Below the pieces are notes generated by a model. That model had not been told where the DNA came from. It worked only from the letters and a program-made list of their open reading frames with translations, and made no database searches. Below are positions 8,376 through 16,685 of a DNA stretch of 64,000 nt, in pieces (within the stretch, counting starts at the first letter, position 1; each line of letters begins with the position of its first letter). Location: positions 744,001 to 808,000 of the forward strand of contig NZ_CP058335.1 in the NCBI RefSeq assembly GCF_013391105.1, in the 5' to 3' direction. The DNA is from Natronomonas salina (lineage in GTDB: Archaea; Halobacteriota; Halobacteria; Halobacteriales; Haloarculaceae). The position numbers and the translations under genes were made by a program.

Positions 8376-10387
8376 GCTTCGGCTCGGCCGGTTCCACCGG
8401 CGGTGATGATTCACTCGCCAACGCGTTCTATCCGCTGTACCGCCGAGTCTTCGGTGATAACAGCGACTTCGTCGCCAATCTCGAGCGGAAGCTCGCCGAG
8501 GCTCGCGTCCCCCAGACCGTCGAAATCTATCTCTCGCGGGCACTTGCGATCGGCGTCCTGGTTGGTGCGGGCCTCTGGTTGATTGGGACGCTGCTCGGCT
8601 GGGCTATCGTCACCTTCCTGGTCACGACGCCACCGGTGTTTCTTGGCCTTCCGATGCCCGAGCCGTATCTCTCGATGATTAACGACCTGAAGATCCCCTT
8701 CATCATCGTCATCTCGGGGCTGATATTTGGCTCCATCGGCTTCGGCACCGGCTTCGGTGGAATGGTTGCCAAACCGTATCTCGATTCCGACGCCCGGAAA
8801 CGTGAGATCAACGTTCTGCTGTCGGATTCCATCTCCTTCATGTACGCGCTGTCCGTCGGCGGTCTCAACCAGCTCGAGATTCTCCAGGCGATGGCGAAGG
8901 CCGACGACACCTACGGCGAGGTCGCCCTCGAGTTCCAGTCGATCGTCCTCGAGACGGAGTACTTCGACACCGACTACCGGACCGCGATCCGGAACCAGGC
9001 GATGGAGACGCCCTCCGAAGAGCTCAGTCAGTTCCTGACGGACATGCTGTCGATCATCAACTCCGGCGGGGACATGGAGAGATTCCTCGAGGACCAGAAG
9101 GAAAAGCACATGCGGACCTCCCAGCAGGAACAGGAACTCGTCCTCGAGACCCTCGAGCTGTTCGGCGAGATGTTCATGACGCTGTCGCTGTTCCCGCTGT
9201 TGCTCATCATCATCCTCGTCATCATGTCGATGCTCGGGGAGGCCCAGGACATGCTGCTGTACGGGACGGTCTACGGGCTGATTCCGCTCATCGGGGTCGG
9301 GTTCCTGGTGCTCGTCTCGACGGTCGTCCAAGACGAGGTCGGCGACGGCTACCTGCGGACCGCCGACGGCGAACTCGGCGACGAGTCCAACGAGATCTTC
9401 GACCTCGGCCTCGTCGAGCAGTACACCGGCGAGTACGGTCTCTTCGACCGCATCAAGTCCCGCGAAGGCGTCTACGTCACGCTGAACGTCCTGAAGGAAC
9501 CGCATATCTTCTTCCGGGACCATCCGCTGGCGGTCCTCGCGTTGACCTTTCCGGTGTCGCTCGTCCTGATGGCGTTCTCAGTGATGGCGGGGTTCGCGCC
9601 GACGACCACCGACGGCCTCATGTCCTCGCCTGTCCGGGGGACGTTCTTCTGGGTCTATCTCCCGCTGTACGTCAACCTCCTGCCGCTGACGATCTTCTAC
9701 GAGTGGAACGTCCGCTCGCGGAGCGCCGTCACGAACAGCCTCTCCGACAACCTCCGGAAGCTCTCCAGTGCGAACGATACCGGGATGACGCTGCTGGAGT
9801 CGCTGAAGGTCGTCGCCGACACCTCCTCTGGAAAGCTCTCCGACGAGTTCCAGACCATGTACGCGAAGGTGAACTACGGGACCAGCCTGAAGACAGCGTT
9901 GCGGGAGTTCAACAACAAGTACCACATCCCCCGGCTCGCCCGGACGGTCAAACTCATCTCGAAGGCCCAGGAGGCCTCCAGCCAAATCACGCAGGTCCTC
10001 TCGACGGCCGCGCAGGCCTCCGAGAATCAGGACGACATCGAGCGGGACCGCAAGTCCCGGACGCGGATGCAGATGGTCATCATCATCATGACCTATTGTA
10101 CGCTGCTCGGCGTGATGGCGTTGCTGAAGGTGGAGTTCCTCGACACGATGGCTGGCCTCACCGAGCAGGCGTCCTCCGCGCAGAGCGGGGGTGGCGGTGG
10201 GGGGATGCAGCTCGGCGGCGGCCTCGACATCGACATGCTCACGATGCTGTTCTTCCATGCCGTCACCCTCCAGGGAATCATCTCTGGGTTCATCGCTGGC
10301 TACATCCGTGACGTGAGCCTCCTGGCAGGCCTGAAGTTCGTCGTCGTCCTGCCGACGCTGGCGCTCATCGTCTTCATGATGGTGTGA
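8372..10387 (+). CDS. pilC3: Type IV pilus platform protein PilC3
   Basis: A 671-residue membrane protein of the T2SSF/TadC type that anchors the ATPase and passes pilins into the fibre. Two T2SSF domains are visible, each a cytoplasmic helical part followed by paired membrane segments. The first half has segments near residues 48-75, 105-130 and 270-320. The second half has segments near 385-440 and three at the end (about 570-670). A Gly/Ser-rich loop (SGGGGGGMQLGGG) lies before the last helices. The double-domain layout and the length are usual for archaeal PilC3. The ATGA overlap with pilB3 shows tight coupling. Confidence 0.94.
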   Translation: MSFGSAGSTGGDDSLANAFYPLYRRVFGDNSDFVANLERKLAEARVPQTVEIYLSRALAIGVLVGAGLWLIGTLLGWAIVTFLVTTPPVFLGLPMPEPYLSMINDLKIPFIIVISGLIFGSIGFGTGFGGMVAKPYLDSDARKREINVLLSDSISFMYALSVGGLNQLEILQAMAKADDTYGEVALEFQSIVLETEYFDTDYRTAIRNQAMETPSEELSQFLTDMLSIINSGGDMERFLEDQKEKHMRTSQQEQELVLETLELFGEMFMTLSLFPLLLIIILVIMSMLGEAQDMLLYGTVYGLIPLIGVGFLVLVSTVVQDEVGDGYLRTADGELGDESNEIFDLGLVEQYTGEYGLFDRIKSREGVYVTLNVLKEPHIFFRDHPLAVLALTFPVSLVLMAFSVMAGFAPTTTDGLMSSPVRGTFFWVYLPLYVNLLPLTIFYEWNVRSRSAVTNSLSDNLRKLSSANDTGMTLLESLKVVADTSSGKLSDEFQTMYAKVNYGTSLKTALREFNNKYHIPRLARTVKLISKAQEASSQITQVLSTAAQASENQDDIERDRKSRTRMQMVIIIMTYCTLLGVMALLKVEFLDTMAGLTEQASSAQSGGGGGGMQLGGGLDIDMLTMLFFHAVTLQGIISGFIAGYIRDVSLLAGLKFVVVLPTLALIVFMMV

Positions 10388-10394
10388 ATCTTCC

Positions 10395-10955
10395 ATGTAC
10401 CCCACAGACCACCAGGACGGCCGGGCGCAGACGACGCTGGACTTCGCCATCGCGATGGGCGTGTTCCTGCTCGCCGTCGCGTTCGTCTTCACCTTCATCC
10501 CGTCGCTGACCTCGCCGTTCATCGACGGCAACCAGGAGCAGTCGGCCATCGCCGACCGCGTAGCGAGCAATCTAGTCGAGGGATCGCTGGCCAACCCTAA
10601 CGAGCCATACATCTTGAATACCACCTGCACCACCGGATTCTTCGGAGAAGACGACAGCGCGACGGTCACCGGCTGTGGATACAATACCGATAATGGCGAC
10701 TACAGACAACGAATCGGGGTCAGTGAGCGTCCGAAGATCAACATCTCCCTCGTAGAGATCGACGAAGAGACGCGCGTTCAGAGCTCCCTCTGTTATGATA
10801 AAACAGGTGAAACGGTCGTCACAGTTGCTGAAAGCAGCTGTGATACGCCCTACCGTATTGGCGGCGATTCCGAGAAAGCAGAGTCCGTCACCGTTGCGCG
10901 ACGGGTCGTCAGCATCGACGGTAGAGATGCAACACTGTTCGTGAGGGTGTGGTAA
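10395..10955 (+). CDS. Pilin-like protein (DUF7287-like)
   Basis: A 186-residue protein with a short hydrophilic leader, then AQTTLDFAIAMGVFLLAVAF, a single N-terminal hydrophobic helix of the kind used by archaeal type IV pilins and pseudopilins, followed by an extracellular domain with four cysteines. It starts 7 bases after pilC3. The N-terminal pattern matches the haloarchaeal DUF7287 family (name from memory), always found beside pilB3-pilC3 homologues. Probably a minor pilin or assembly pseudopilin; processing by the PibD peptidase is inferred, not shown. Confidence 0.82.
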   Translation: MYPTDHQDGRAQTTLDFAIAMGVFLLAVAFVFTFIPSLTSPFIDGNQEQSAIADRVASNLVEGSLANPNEPYILNTTCTTGFFGEDDSATVTGCGYNTDNGDYRQRIGVSERPKINISLVEIDEETRVQSSLCYDKTGETVVTVAESSCDTPYRIGGDSEKAESVTVARRVVSIDGRDATLFVRVW

Positions 10956-10956
10956 A

Positions 10957-11553
10957 ATGCGTCCCCCCAGCCAAGCAGCACGAGGCCAGGCATACACCCT
11001 GGAAGCGTTCATCGCCGCGTTACTACTGGTAGCGAGTCTCACGTTCGCGCTCCAAGTGACAGCAGTGACGCCGCTGTCGGCCAGTACTGCCAACCAGCAC
11101 ATCGAGAATCAGCAACGTTCGTCGGCTGTTGGGCTATTGGCTGCAGCCGACGAGAATAGCTCTCTCAAAGAGGCCGTGTTGTACTGGGACCGAACGGAAA
11201 ACACGTTCCATGGGACCACAGGAATGGGCTACTACACGAACGGGTATTCTGAGAACACGTTCGGGAAGATGGTCGACCGGGCCTATGGAGACCGAGGACT
11301 TGCCGTGAACATCATCGTCCACGTAGAGAATCAAACGTCCCCACAGCGGATGGTCTATCACGGCGAGCCCAGCGATAACGCCGCCTCAGCCAGTCGAAGG
11401 GTCACCCTCTATGACGATGACTCGATTCGGGCTGCGGATGGAACGACCGACGTACAACTCTCGACCACTGACGAGTTCTATGCGCCTGACGCCCATCCCG
11501 GAAGCGACGTGTACAACGTCGTGCGTGTGGAGGTGATCGTATGGCGGATGTGA
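10957..11553 (+). CDS. Pilin-like protein (DUF7288-like)
   Basis: A 198-residue protein starting one base after the previous gene. The N-terminus RGQAYTLEAFIAALLLVASL is a pilin-type helix preceded by a short positively charged leader; the segment TAVTPLSASTANQHIENQQ after the helix is typical of the DUF7288 family (from memory). The rest is predicted to be a beta-rich extracellular domain with Asn glycosylation-type sequons. Part of the pilus operon; probably a minor pilin. Its last 13 bases overlap the next start. Confidence 0.82.
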   Translation: MRPPSQAARGQAYTLEAFIAALLLVASLTFALQVTAVTPLSASTANQHIENQQRSSAVGLLAAADENSSLKEAVLYWDRTENTFHGTTGMGYYTNGYSENTFGKMVDRAYGDRGLAVNIIVHVENQTSPQRMVYHGEPSDNAASASRRVTLYDDDSIRAADGTTDVQLSTTDEFYAPDAHPGSDVYNVVRVEVIVWRM

Positions 11554-11849
11554 GCCGGTGGCACTATGATGGGGACCCCTCGTCATTCCGCCGTTTCAGC
11601 GCCGCCAGAGGGACGCCTGTGAGAACCTTTGCTAATGATATGGAACAGCAGGTGAGCGACCCGTTCGCGAGAGAGACCGACGGGACTCACAGGGGACCCG
11701 AGACCTGTTCCGAGGACCACTCTCAACGGTCCACTCATGGAACGTCTTATCCGTGGCAGCAGCCTAATCACGTGGCGATTAATCGCCCTACGGCCATGGA
11801 GATCCCCTGGAAGGGTGACCTGATGTTCGAGAGGGAGGAGCTGGTATGA
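11541..11849 (+). CDS. Unrecognised small protein within the pilin cassette
   Basis: A 102-residue open frame whose ATG lies inside the end of the upstream gene and whose TGA overlaps the next ATG, so its position in the operon is exactly that of a coupled gene. Unlike every neighbour it has no hydrophobic N-terminal helix; it is hydrophilic, rich in Arg, His, Thr and Pro, and lower in acidic residues. It may be a decayed or frameshifted pilin-like gene or a soluble partner. I recognise no family. The coupling supports translation, the composition argues against it. Confidence 0.45.
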   Translation: MADVSRWHYDGDPSSFRRFSAARGTPVRTFANDMEQQVSDPFARETDGTHRGPETCSEDHSQRSTHGTSYPWQQPNHVAINRPTAMEIPWKGDLMFEREELV

Positions 11850-12322
11850 CCCATTTCCAGGCCGACAGTCGAGGTGTCTCACCGGTCTTTAGCTACGTGT
11901 TGACACTGTCGGTCGCCACTTTGCTGGTTGGCGGCTTGCTTATCAGTGCCGGTGGATTCGTAGACGATCAACGAAAGAATACAGCCAGGAGCGAACTCCA
12001 GGTGATCGGCCAACAGGTATCGGCAGATATCTCGGCCGCCGACCGGCTCGCTCGCACCGCGACCACCGAGGATATCGAGGATATCCGGGTTCGGAGAGGA
12101 CTCCCTCAAGAGGTCGTTGGCACACCGTACAGGATAGAGGTGGTTCACAGCGGCGGTTCGAGTGAGCCGCAGCTGCGACTCTCATCGCCCCAACTGGATG
12201 TGGTCGTCACCGTCGGTATCGCGTCGAAAATTGCCGTCGACGGCTCTGCAGATGGTGGAGGCGTCGTAGTGCAGATCGACACGTCCACCGGCGATCCGGA
12301 GGTGAAATTACAGAATGACTGA
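11846..12322 (+). CDS. Pilin-like protein (DUF7266-like)
   Basis: The 158-residue protein begins with SRGVSPVFSYVLTLSVATLL, a classic archaeal type IV pilin N-terminus with a basic leader, a conserved Ser-Pro and one hydrophobic helix, then a small beta-rich domain. It overlaps the preceding open frame (ATGA) and the following gene by 8 bases. Similar proteins beside pilB3-pilC3 are called DUF7266 (from memory). Probably a minor pilin. Confidence 0.82.
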   Translation: MTHFQADSRGVSPVFSYVLTLSVATLLVGGLLISAGGFVDDQRKNTARSELQVIGQQVSADISAADRLARTATTEDIEDIRVRRGLPQEVVGTPYRIEVVHSGGSSEPQLRLSSPQLDVVVTVGIASKIAVDGSADGGGVVVQIDTSTGDPEVKLQND

Positions 12323-13064
12323 TGACCGCGCGGTGAGTGAGGTGGTCGGATTCATCCTCGTGTTCTCAATCATTCTGGGGACCATCAGTTTCGTCTATGT
12401 CGGCGGCTTCACCGGACTGCAGGATACACGTGATCACGAACAGCTGGCGAACGCGGAACGTGCCTTCGACGTCCTCGCGAATAACTTCGAGGATATCGGC
12501 CTCAACAAAGCACCCAGTCGTGCAACCGAGATCAAACTCGCCGACGCCCGAATCACGGTCAGGGATAACGGTCGGATGTCGATAAACGCCACTTCTCTGG
12601 CGACGGCTGCCACGGCTCGACCTCGCCCGATCGTCTATGATGCAGGTGGCGATACCCAAATCGTCTACGAGAACGGTGCCGTCATCCGCGAGGATGGAGA
12701 TTCTGCAGTGATGCTCCGCGAACCCGACTTCATCTTCAATAGTGAGCGAACGGTACTCCGCTACATCGAACCTCGGGGTGGGTCCGAATCAGTCTCTGGT
12801 TCGACGACGGTACTCGTGCGGGCCGAAGAAAGCCATTCTCGCCTCCTTGCCTCCGTCGCTGAACCGAATACAGTGACCCTCAACTTCTCGACCACTCCCA
12901 ACCGGGCACCCGTCTGGGAGAGCTACTTTGAAGCTGAACTTGACGATCTCGGCGGTGATTGCACCATCAATGAATCCGGCTCAGATATCGCCCAGATCGA
13001 CTGCGAGTTCGAGACGAACTACCTTCATGTCGCGCGGTCGAGACTCTGGGTGGACGTAACCTGA
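12315..13064 (+). CDS. Pilin-like protein, last gene of the pilus operon
   Basis: A 249-residue protein: RAVSEVVGFILVFSIILGTI is an archaeal pilin/archaellin-like N-terminal helix, followed by a long extracellular domain with two cysteines near the C-terminus (DCTINESGSDIAQIDC), able to form a disulfide. It overlaps the upstream gene by 8 bases and is the last gene before the convergent region. Probably a minor pilin or pilus-tip protein. This family often carries the DUF7289 label (from memory). Confidence 0.8.
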   Translation: MTDDRAVSEVVGFILVFSIILGTISFVYVGGFTGLQDTRDHEQLANAERAFDVLANNFEDIGLNKAPSRATEIKLADARITVRDNGRMSINATSLATAATARPRPIVYDAGGDTQIVYENGAVIREDGDSAVMLREPDFIFNSERTVLRYIEPRGGSESVSGSTTVLVRAEESHSRLLASVAEPNTVTLNFSTTPNRAPVWESYFEAELDDLGGDCTINESGSDIAQIDCEFETNYLHVARSRLWVDVT

Positions 13065-13466
13065 GAGAACGACACTTGGCACCGTCCCCGGATTGAAGCA
13101 GAAGGATGCTTTCAGGAGTGGGTCAAAGCGTCAACTCTCCCCGAGGGTAACGTCCCCTCCATGGCTGGGTTCGGGGTCATGCAATACCTCTTGGCCCTCA
13201 AGTACGGTTAAGGTATGGCGAGCATCCGAGAGGGAGGCAGTATCCTTTTGTGCCGTATTCGGAACGACGTCACCGCGAACCGTACGAATACAGGCACGGG
13301 ACTCACCCATCATTGAACTATGGAGGGTCACCGATTGTTTGGCCTCCTCCCACCCCTTGAGGGTGGGCTTCCGCTCGCTACATGTCAGTCATATCGGGCC
13401 CGTCGACTTCATCCGTGGCGTGACGTGCGAGACATCCGCCACGGATGTTCCGTATCCGTACGTCGA
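13065..13466. other. Gene-free stretch between convergent pilin genes
   Basis: About 400 bases with no convincing gene. A 66-codon frame on the minus strand (13131-13331) has no recognisable motif and an unfavourable composition. The notable element is the hairpin at 13349-13367, listed separately. Confidence 0.6.
13349..13367. terminator. Hairpin between convergent genes
   Basis: CCCACCC-CTTGA-GGGTGGG forms a 7-bp GC stem with a 5-base loop between two convergent pilin-like genes. It has no T run beside it. It may slow or end transcription from both sides. Similar hairpins also occur at the ends of IS200/IS605-type elements, so a relic is the alternative. Confidence 0.4.
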
Positions 13467-14915
13467 TCAGTCGAATTCGACAGTGACGTTGTTCTCCGTG
13501 ATATGGAGGAACGTGATAACCCTGCCATCGCCTGTATACTGGATATTACCGCTCGAGGCGTCACTGATACCAGCGTTGTTCCCCTCCAGAATATTGAGAT
13601 TCATGTCTCCCATCTCGACGACGTAATATTGGATGAGAGTATCGATGTTCTCGGAGCTCTTGTCACCCGGGTACGTCGTTCCGTCGAAGCTCGTTGAGCT
13701 TTTGTTGGACTCGGCGTCCCCTCTGAATCGCGGCAGGCTCTGTCCATTACCGCCACGTTCGTACACATCCGCCGACGTATAACTCATCTCTGTAGATGAC
13801 AGGAAATCAACCCTGAGCACTGGTTCACTCCCCTCACATTCGATAGTGAAGTCCTGATCATTCTGCCATGTTTCGTAGTTCGCTCCCCCATCTGCGCTAT
13901 AGTACATGACTACATTGACGGGCACTTCACCGGGAGTATCGTCGCTACAATCAGGCTGGCCGTCCGAGGCTTCGATGTAGACCTCGAACTGCTTGTCGCC
14001 TTCCTCAGCGCTCATCGACCATTCGAAGTTGTTGAAACCAGAATTCTGTCCGGCCCCATCCTGATCGACACGGAACGTGAGGTCGAATTGACCACCCTCA
14101 AAGTCCTCAACCCCGCGCATTGTCAGTTCGGGCTCGTTAGCGATGGGGAATTCACCCTGTGTTCCAATCGAGTAGATTTCGGCGGTTACATTCCCATCCG
14201 TACAGCCTGTGACGTTCCCGTCGGTCCGGGTCTCGAAATAGCGCTTCCAGCCCCCGCAATACTGGCTCTGGACAGTCACCTTCATCGTCCCCGAGGAGAT
14301 CGGGTTCTCCATCGCAGTTTCTGAACCGGGGTAATCTTCATCTCTTGGGAAGACGGGATTCGGTGGGCCAGATCGACTCACACGAGCCGAGATATCGCCT
14401 GCGCCGTTCCCCCCACCCGAGACGCGGATGATGGGAAAGGTGAGGGTCGCGTCCCGATAGTGGAACTCCGGTGATGAAACCATAGATGACCCACCGCCGT
14501 CGGACCGCCATACACCGCCACCCTGATAGGAGATCACTGTGTCGCCGAGCGTATAATCGACTGTCCCCAGTGATTTGCTATAGATCACGTCTTCCTCCCC
14601 GTTCCCGGTCCGGTTCTCGTGGACGATGGTCACGTGCCCAGCTTCTGGATCGATCGAATACTGTCCATTAGCACCACCGATCCGGACGGTCTGTACCTCG
14701 GATTCCCCAAGTGCGACTTGCGCTGCTCGAGAGTCGAACTGTGTCATCGCCTGCTCGGCCTGGCCAACTTGTGACTGATGGCGGCCCCCGTCGAGGGCAG
14801 CGCTACCGAACATGACCACAGCAGAGGCTGCAGCTAACGTCATGCCAATGATGAGGACGACGCCGATGACCGAGGATTGTGCTCGCCTCTGGTCGCGTGT
14901 GCGTCCTCTATCCAT
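13467..14915 (-). CDS. Large pilin-like surface protein (DUF7289-like)
   Basis: A 482-residue protein with RAQSSVIGVVLIIGMTLAAA at the N-terminus, an archaeal type IV pilin/archaellin-type helix, followed by a long extracellular part rich in beta strands, Gly, Asn and sequons. Four cysteines sit in the middle (QYCGGWKRYF, GNVTGCTDG, QPDCSDD, FTIECEG) and could make two disulfides. It faces the pilus operon and is much larger than the other pilin-like genes, so it may be an adhesin or tip protein of the same fibre (inference). The DUF7289 label is from memory. Confidence 0.82.
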   Translation of the reverse strand: MDRGRTRDQRRAQSSVIGVVLIIGMTLAAASAVVMFGSAALDGGRHQSQVGQAEQAMTQFDSRAAQVALGESEVQTVRIGGANGQYSIDPEAGHVTIVHENRTGNGEEDVIYSKSLGTVDYTLGDTVISYQGGGVWRSDGGGSSMVSSPEFHYRDATLTFPIIRVSGGGNGAGDISARVSRSGPPNPVFPRDEDYPGSETAMENPISSGTMKVTVQSQYCGGWKRYFETRTDGNVTGCTDGNVTAEIYSIGTQGEFPIANEPELTMRGVEDFEGGQFDLTFRVDQDGAGQNSGFNNFEWSMSAEEGDKQFEVYIEASDGQPDCSDDTPGEVPVNVVMYYSADGGANYETWQNDQDFTIECEGSEPVLRVDFLSSTEMSYTSADVYERGGNGQSLPRFRGDAESNKSSTSFDGTTYPGDKSSENIDTLIQYYVVEMGDMNLNILEGNNAGISDASSGNIQYTGDGRVITFLHITENNVTVEFD

Positions 14916-14937
14916 AGGCTGATACTTCTCTCACTGG

Positions 14938-14946
14938 GATATAAGG
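14938..14946 (-). promoter_or_regulatory. TATA box of the large pilin-like gene
   Basis: On the minus strand CCTTATATC lies 23-31 bases before the ATG at 14915, the spacing of a leaderless haloarchaeal promoter. Confidence 0.55.
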
Positions 14947-15201
14947 TACCTGTCCGATTCATCTGCTGAATTCGACGATTCGGTCGACGCGATGAACGGG
15001 ATTTGACACGGGGATGTATACCGATCAGAGGGTCCGTCCCCGAAGTCCACCGTTGACCAGTCACCCAAATGGTGTTCTGATTCGGGAGAAATAAGAGACA
15101 CTTGCACGCCCAAAATGGCCATCTGTATTGTCACATGCGGATTATCGTCCATTCGCAGAATATCAATATGGTATTAGGTGTTATAGGCAGACTCATGAAA
15201 C

Positions 15202-15208
15202 GGTTAAG
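15202..15208 (+). promoter_or_regulatory. TATA box of a 32-codon gene
   Basis: GGTTAAGTA gives a TTAAGTA core about 30 bases before the ATG at 15237, the spacing expected for a leaderless haloarchaeal transcript. Confidence 0.5.
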
Positions 15209-15236
15209 TACGCCAGATGTGCTACGACCTCACAAG

Positions 15237-15335
15237 ATGGCAGAGAAACAGACCCTCAAAGACATCGATCACACACCGCCGGCCGGCGAATCGGTCTCGA
15301 ACGTCTGGGAACGCGGCAGCGAACAGGCGGACTGA
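15237..15335 (+). CDS. Possible 32-residue small protein
   Basis: A short frame beginning MAEKQTLKDIDHTPP and ending with acidic and polar residues. It is supported by a good TATA-like box at the leaderless distance and by haloarchaeal codon bias, but it has no recognisable family. In-frame ATGs further upstream lie inside or before that box. The stretch 14916-15236 otherwise holds only promoters. Confidence 0.45.
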   Translation: MAEKQTLKDIDHTPPAGESVSNVWERGSEQAD

Positions 15336-15421
15336 GTCAGAGGTCTTCTCCCGGCGGCACCCACCCAGCAAGAGCCATCGCTGTCACGAACGTTCAATAG
15401 GAATCGCTCGTAGTGACGCGT

Positions 15422-15652
15422 ATGGACATCGACACGGACGAACTACTCGCGTCGCTGACCCCCCGTGAGGAGAACTCGGCGATCAAGTCCTACCAGAACA
15501 CGGTCTCGGTCGCCTGCCCGGCCTGCGAGGAGCCCTTCGACGACCTGGTCGTCTGCAAGCAGAACCCCACGAGCCTCAACCTCTCGAAGCAACTCGACCT
15601 CTGCGTCGGCGTCGAGGACGAGCAGGCGTTCATCTTCACGCACAAACCCTAG
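15422..15652 (+). CDS. Small zinc-finger-like protein (DUF7385-like)
   Basis: A 76-residue protein with a CPACEEPFDDLVVC motif, a likely zinc-binding CxxC plus Cys pair, and a further Cys near the C-terminus. It resembles a conserved haloarchaeal small protein family (DUF7385, from memory) with flagellin or housekeeping neighbours in other genomes. The start at 15422 is preferred to the alternative 9 bases upstream. Function unknown. Confidence 0.8.
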   Translation: MDIDTDELLASLTPREENSAIKSYQNTVSVACPACEEPFDDLVVCKQNPTSLNLSKQLDLCVGVEDEQAFIFTHKP

Positions 15653-15665
15653 CCGCGATTCTGCG

Positions 15666-15872
15666 TCACTCGGCGTCCGAGCCTGCGTCCGCCCACGGAC
15701 CGACGCCCCAGATTTGCCCGGCGATCCAGCCGGCCAGCAACGGCAGCACGAAGCAGAGACCGATGACGCCGACGTACCGCATCGGCGGCGCCTGGACGGC
15801 GAGGTACCCGAGGTAGAGCGACCCGACGAACGGCCACGCCAGCCGCAGCCACGACCGGACCTTCGCGAACAT
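15666..15872 (-). CDS. Small two-helix membrane protein
   Basis: A 68-residue protein with two hydrophobic segments (about residues 10-27 and 32-55) and a short acidic tail. It is convergent with the zinc-finger gene, 13 bases away. No family recognised. GC-rich codon bias and intact membrane segments support it. Confidence 0.7.
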   Translation of the reverse strand: MFAKVRSWLRLAWPFVGSLYLGYLAVQAPPMRYVGVIGLCFVLPLLAGWIAGQIWGVGPWADAGSDAE

Positions 15873-15944
15873 ACCCTACCGTCGCCGGCCGACTCAAAGA
15901 GCGTTCCGTGCGACACCCCAATCCTTATATCCGACACCCAATCA

Positions 15945-16011
15945 CGTGCACCCGGTTTCCGGCGGACGGCACATCCCCTGTCCCGTCGTCGCGGCGGAAA
16001 CCGGGTGCACG
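15945..16011. repeat. 16-bp perfect inverted repeat with a 35-base centre
   Basis: The left arm cgtgcacccggtttcc (15945-15960) is the exact reverse complement of 15996-16011. A TATA-like CCTTATAT lies at 15923-15930, about 25 bases before the left arm. No gene covers the stretch 15873-16136. It could be a structured RNA, an operator or a relic of a small mobile element. Confidence 0.85.
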
Positions 16012-16136
16012 CGACCACGCACGTCGCGTGCTTTCTCACGGATTCTCCGTTACAGGAATCCCTCTACAGAGACCCCACATAGGCGACCGTCTATCTTCGG
16101 GGGTACGCTTAGGCCCGACGACCCGAACGGTCGGCT

Positions 16137-16679
16137 ATGCGCCGACGACGGTACCTCTTGCTCTCTGCGACCGCGGTCGCGACCGTCGCCGCCGGATGCT
16201 CGAACGGCGGCGCCGGTGAGGACGGCAGCGGCGAGGGGTTGGACAACGGCATCGTGATAGAACGAATCCGAGGCGTCCTCGAAGAGGAGGGCGTACAGAT
16301 TCACGAGCTGAGGGACGGCGGCAACGTGGTGACGCTCGAATACGCCCCCGGCAAGCTACCCGATGACGCCGGCGAGTCCGAGATCGAGACGCGCGTCGAG
16401 GAGACGATCCGGTCGGTCTCCCAGGAGTACTACCAGCCGATCGTCGGTCCGGGCAGCGGCTGGCAGGCCGACCGGCTCGAGGCGAGCGTGCTGGTCGACG
16501 GGACCGTCGTCGCCAGGTACCGCCTGGAGACGGCGTGGGCCGAGGAGTGCAGCGGGACGGGCGATACGGCCAGCTGCATCGAGGAGCGCGTCCAGAACAG
16601 CGTCGAGCGGCCCCAGGCGAGCGGTGGGGCCAACGGGACCGAGGACACCGAAGGAACCGAGGACGCTGACGGGAACTGA
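16137..16679 (+). CDS. Tat-exported lipoprotein, unknown function
   Basis: A 180-residue protein starting MRRRRYLLLSATAVATVAAG with Cys at residue 21: a twin-arginine signal peptide ending in a lipobox (VAAGC), so it is probably secreted folded and lipid-anchored outside the cell. The mature domain (about 40-155) mixes helices and strands and has a Cys pair (EECSGTGDTASC) that may form a disulfide; the C-terminus is a low-complexity Asn/Gly/Thr/Glu linker. It is convergent with the stress-protein gene at 16686. No enzyme motif seen. Confidence 0.82.
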   Translation: MRRRRYLLLSATAVATVAAGCSNGGAGEDGSGEGLDNGIVIERIRGVLEEEGVQIHELRDGGNVVTLEYAPGKLPDDAGESEIETRVEETIRSVSQEYYQPIVGPGSGWQADRLEASVLVDGTVVARYRLETAWAEECSGTGDTASCIEERVQNSVERPQASGGANGTEDTEGTEDADGN

Positions 16680-16685
16680 CGCGGT

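Noticed and set aside
13131-13331. A 66-codon minus-strand frame between the convergent pilin genes
   Set aside because: No recognisable motif and ordinary chance length for GC-rich DNA; no promoter seen.
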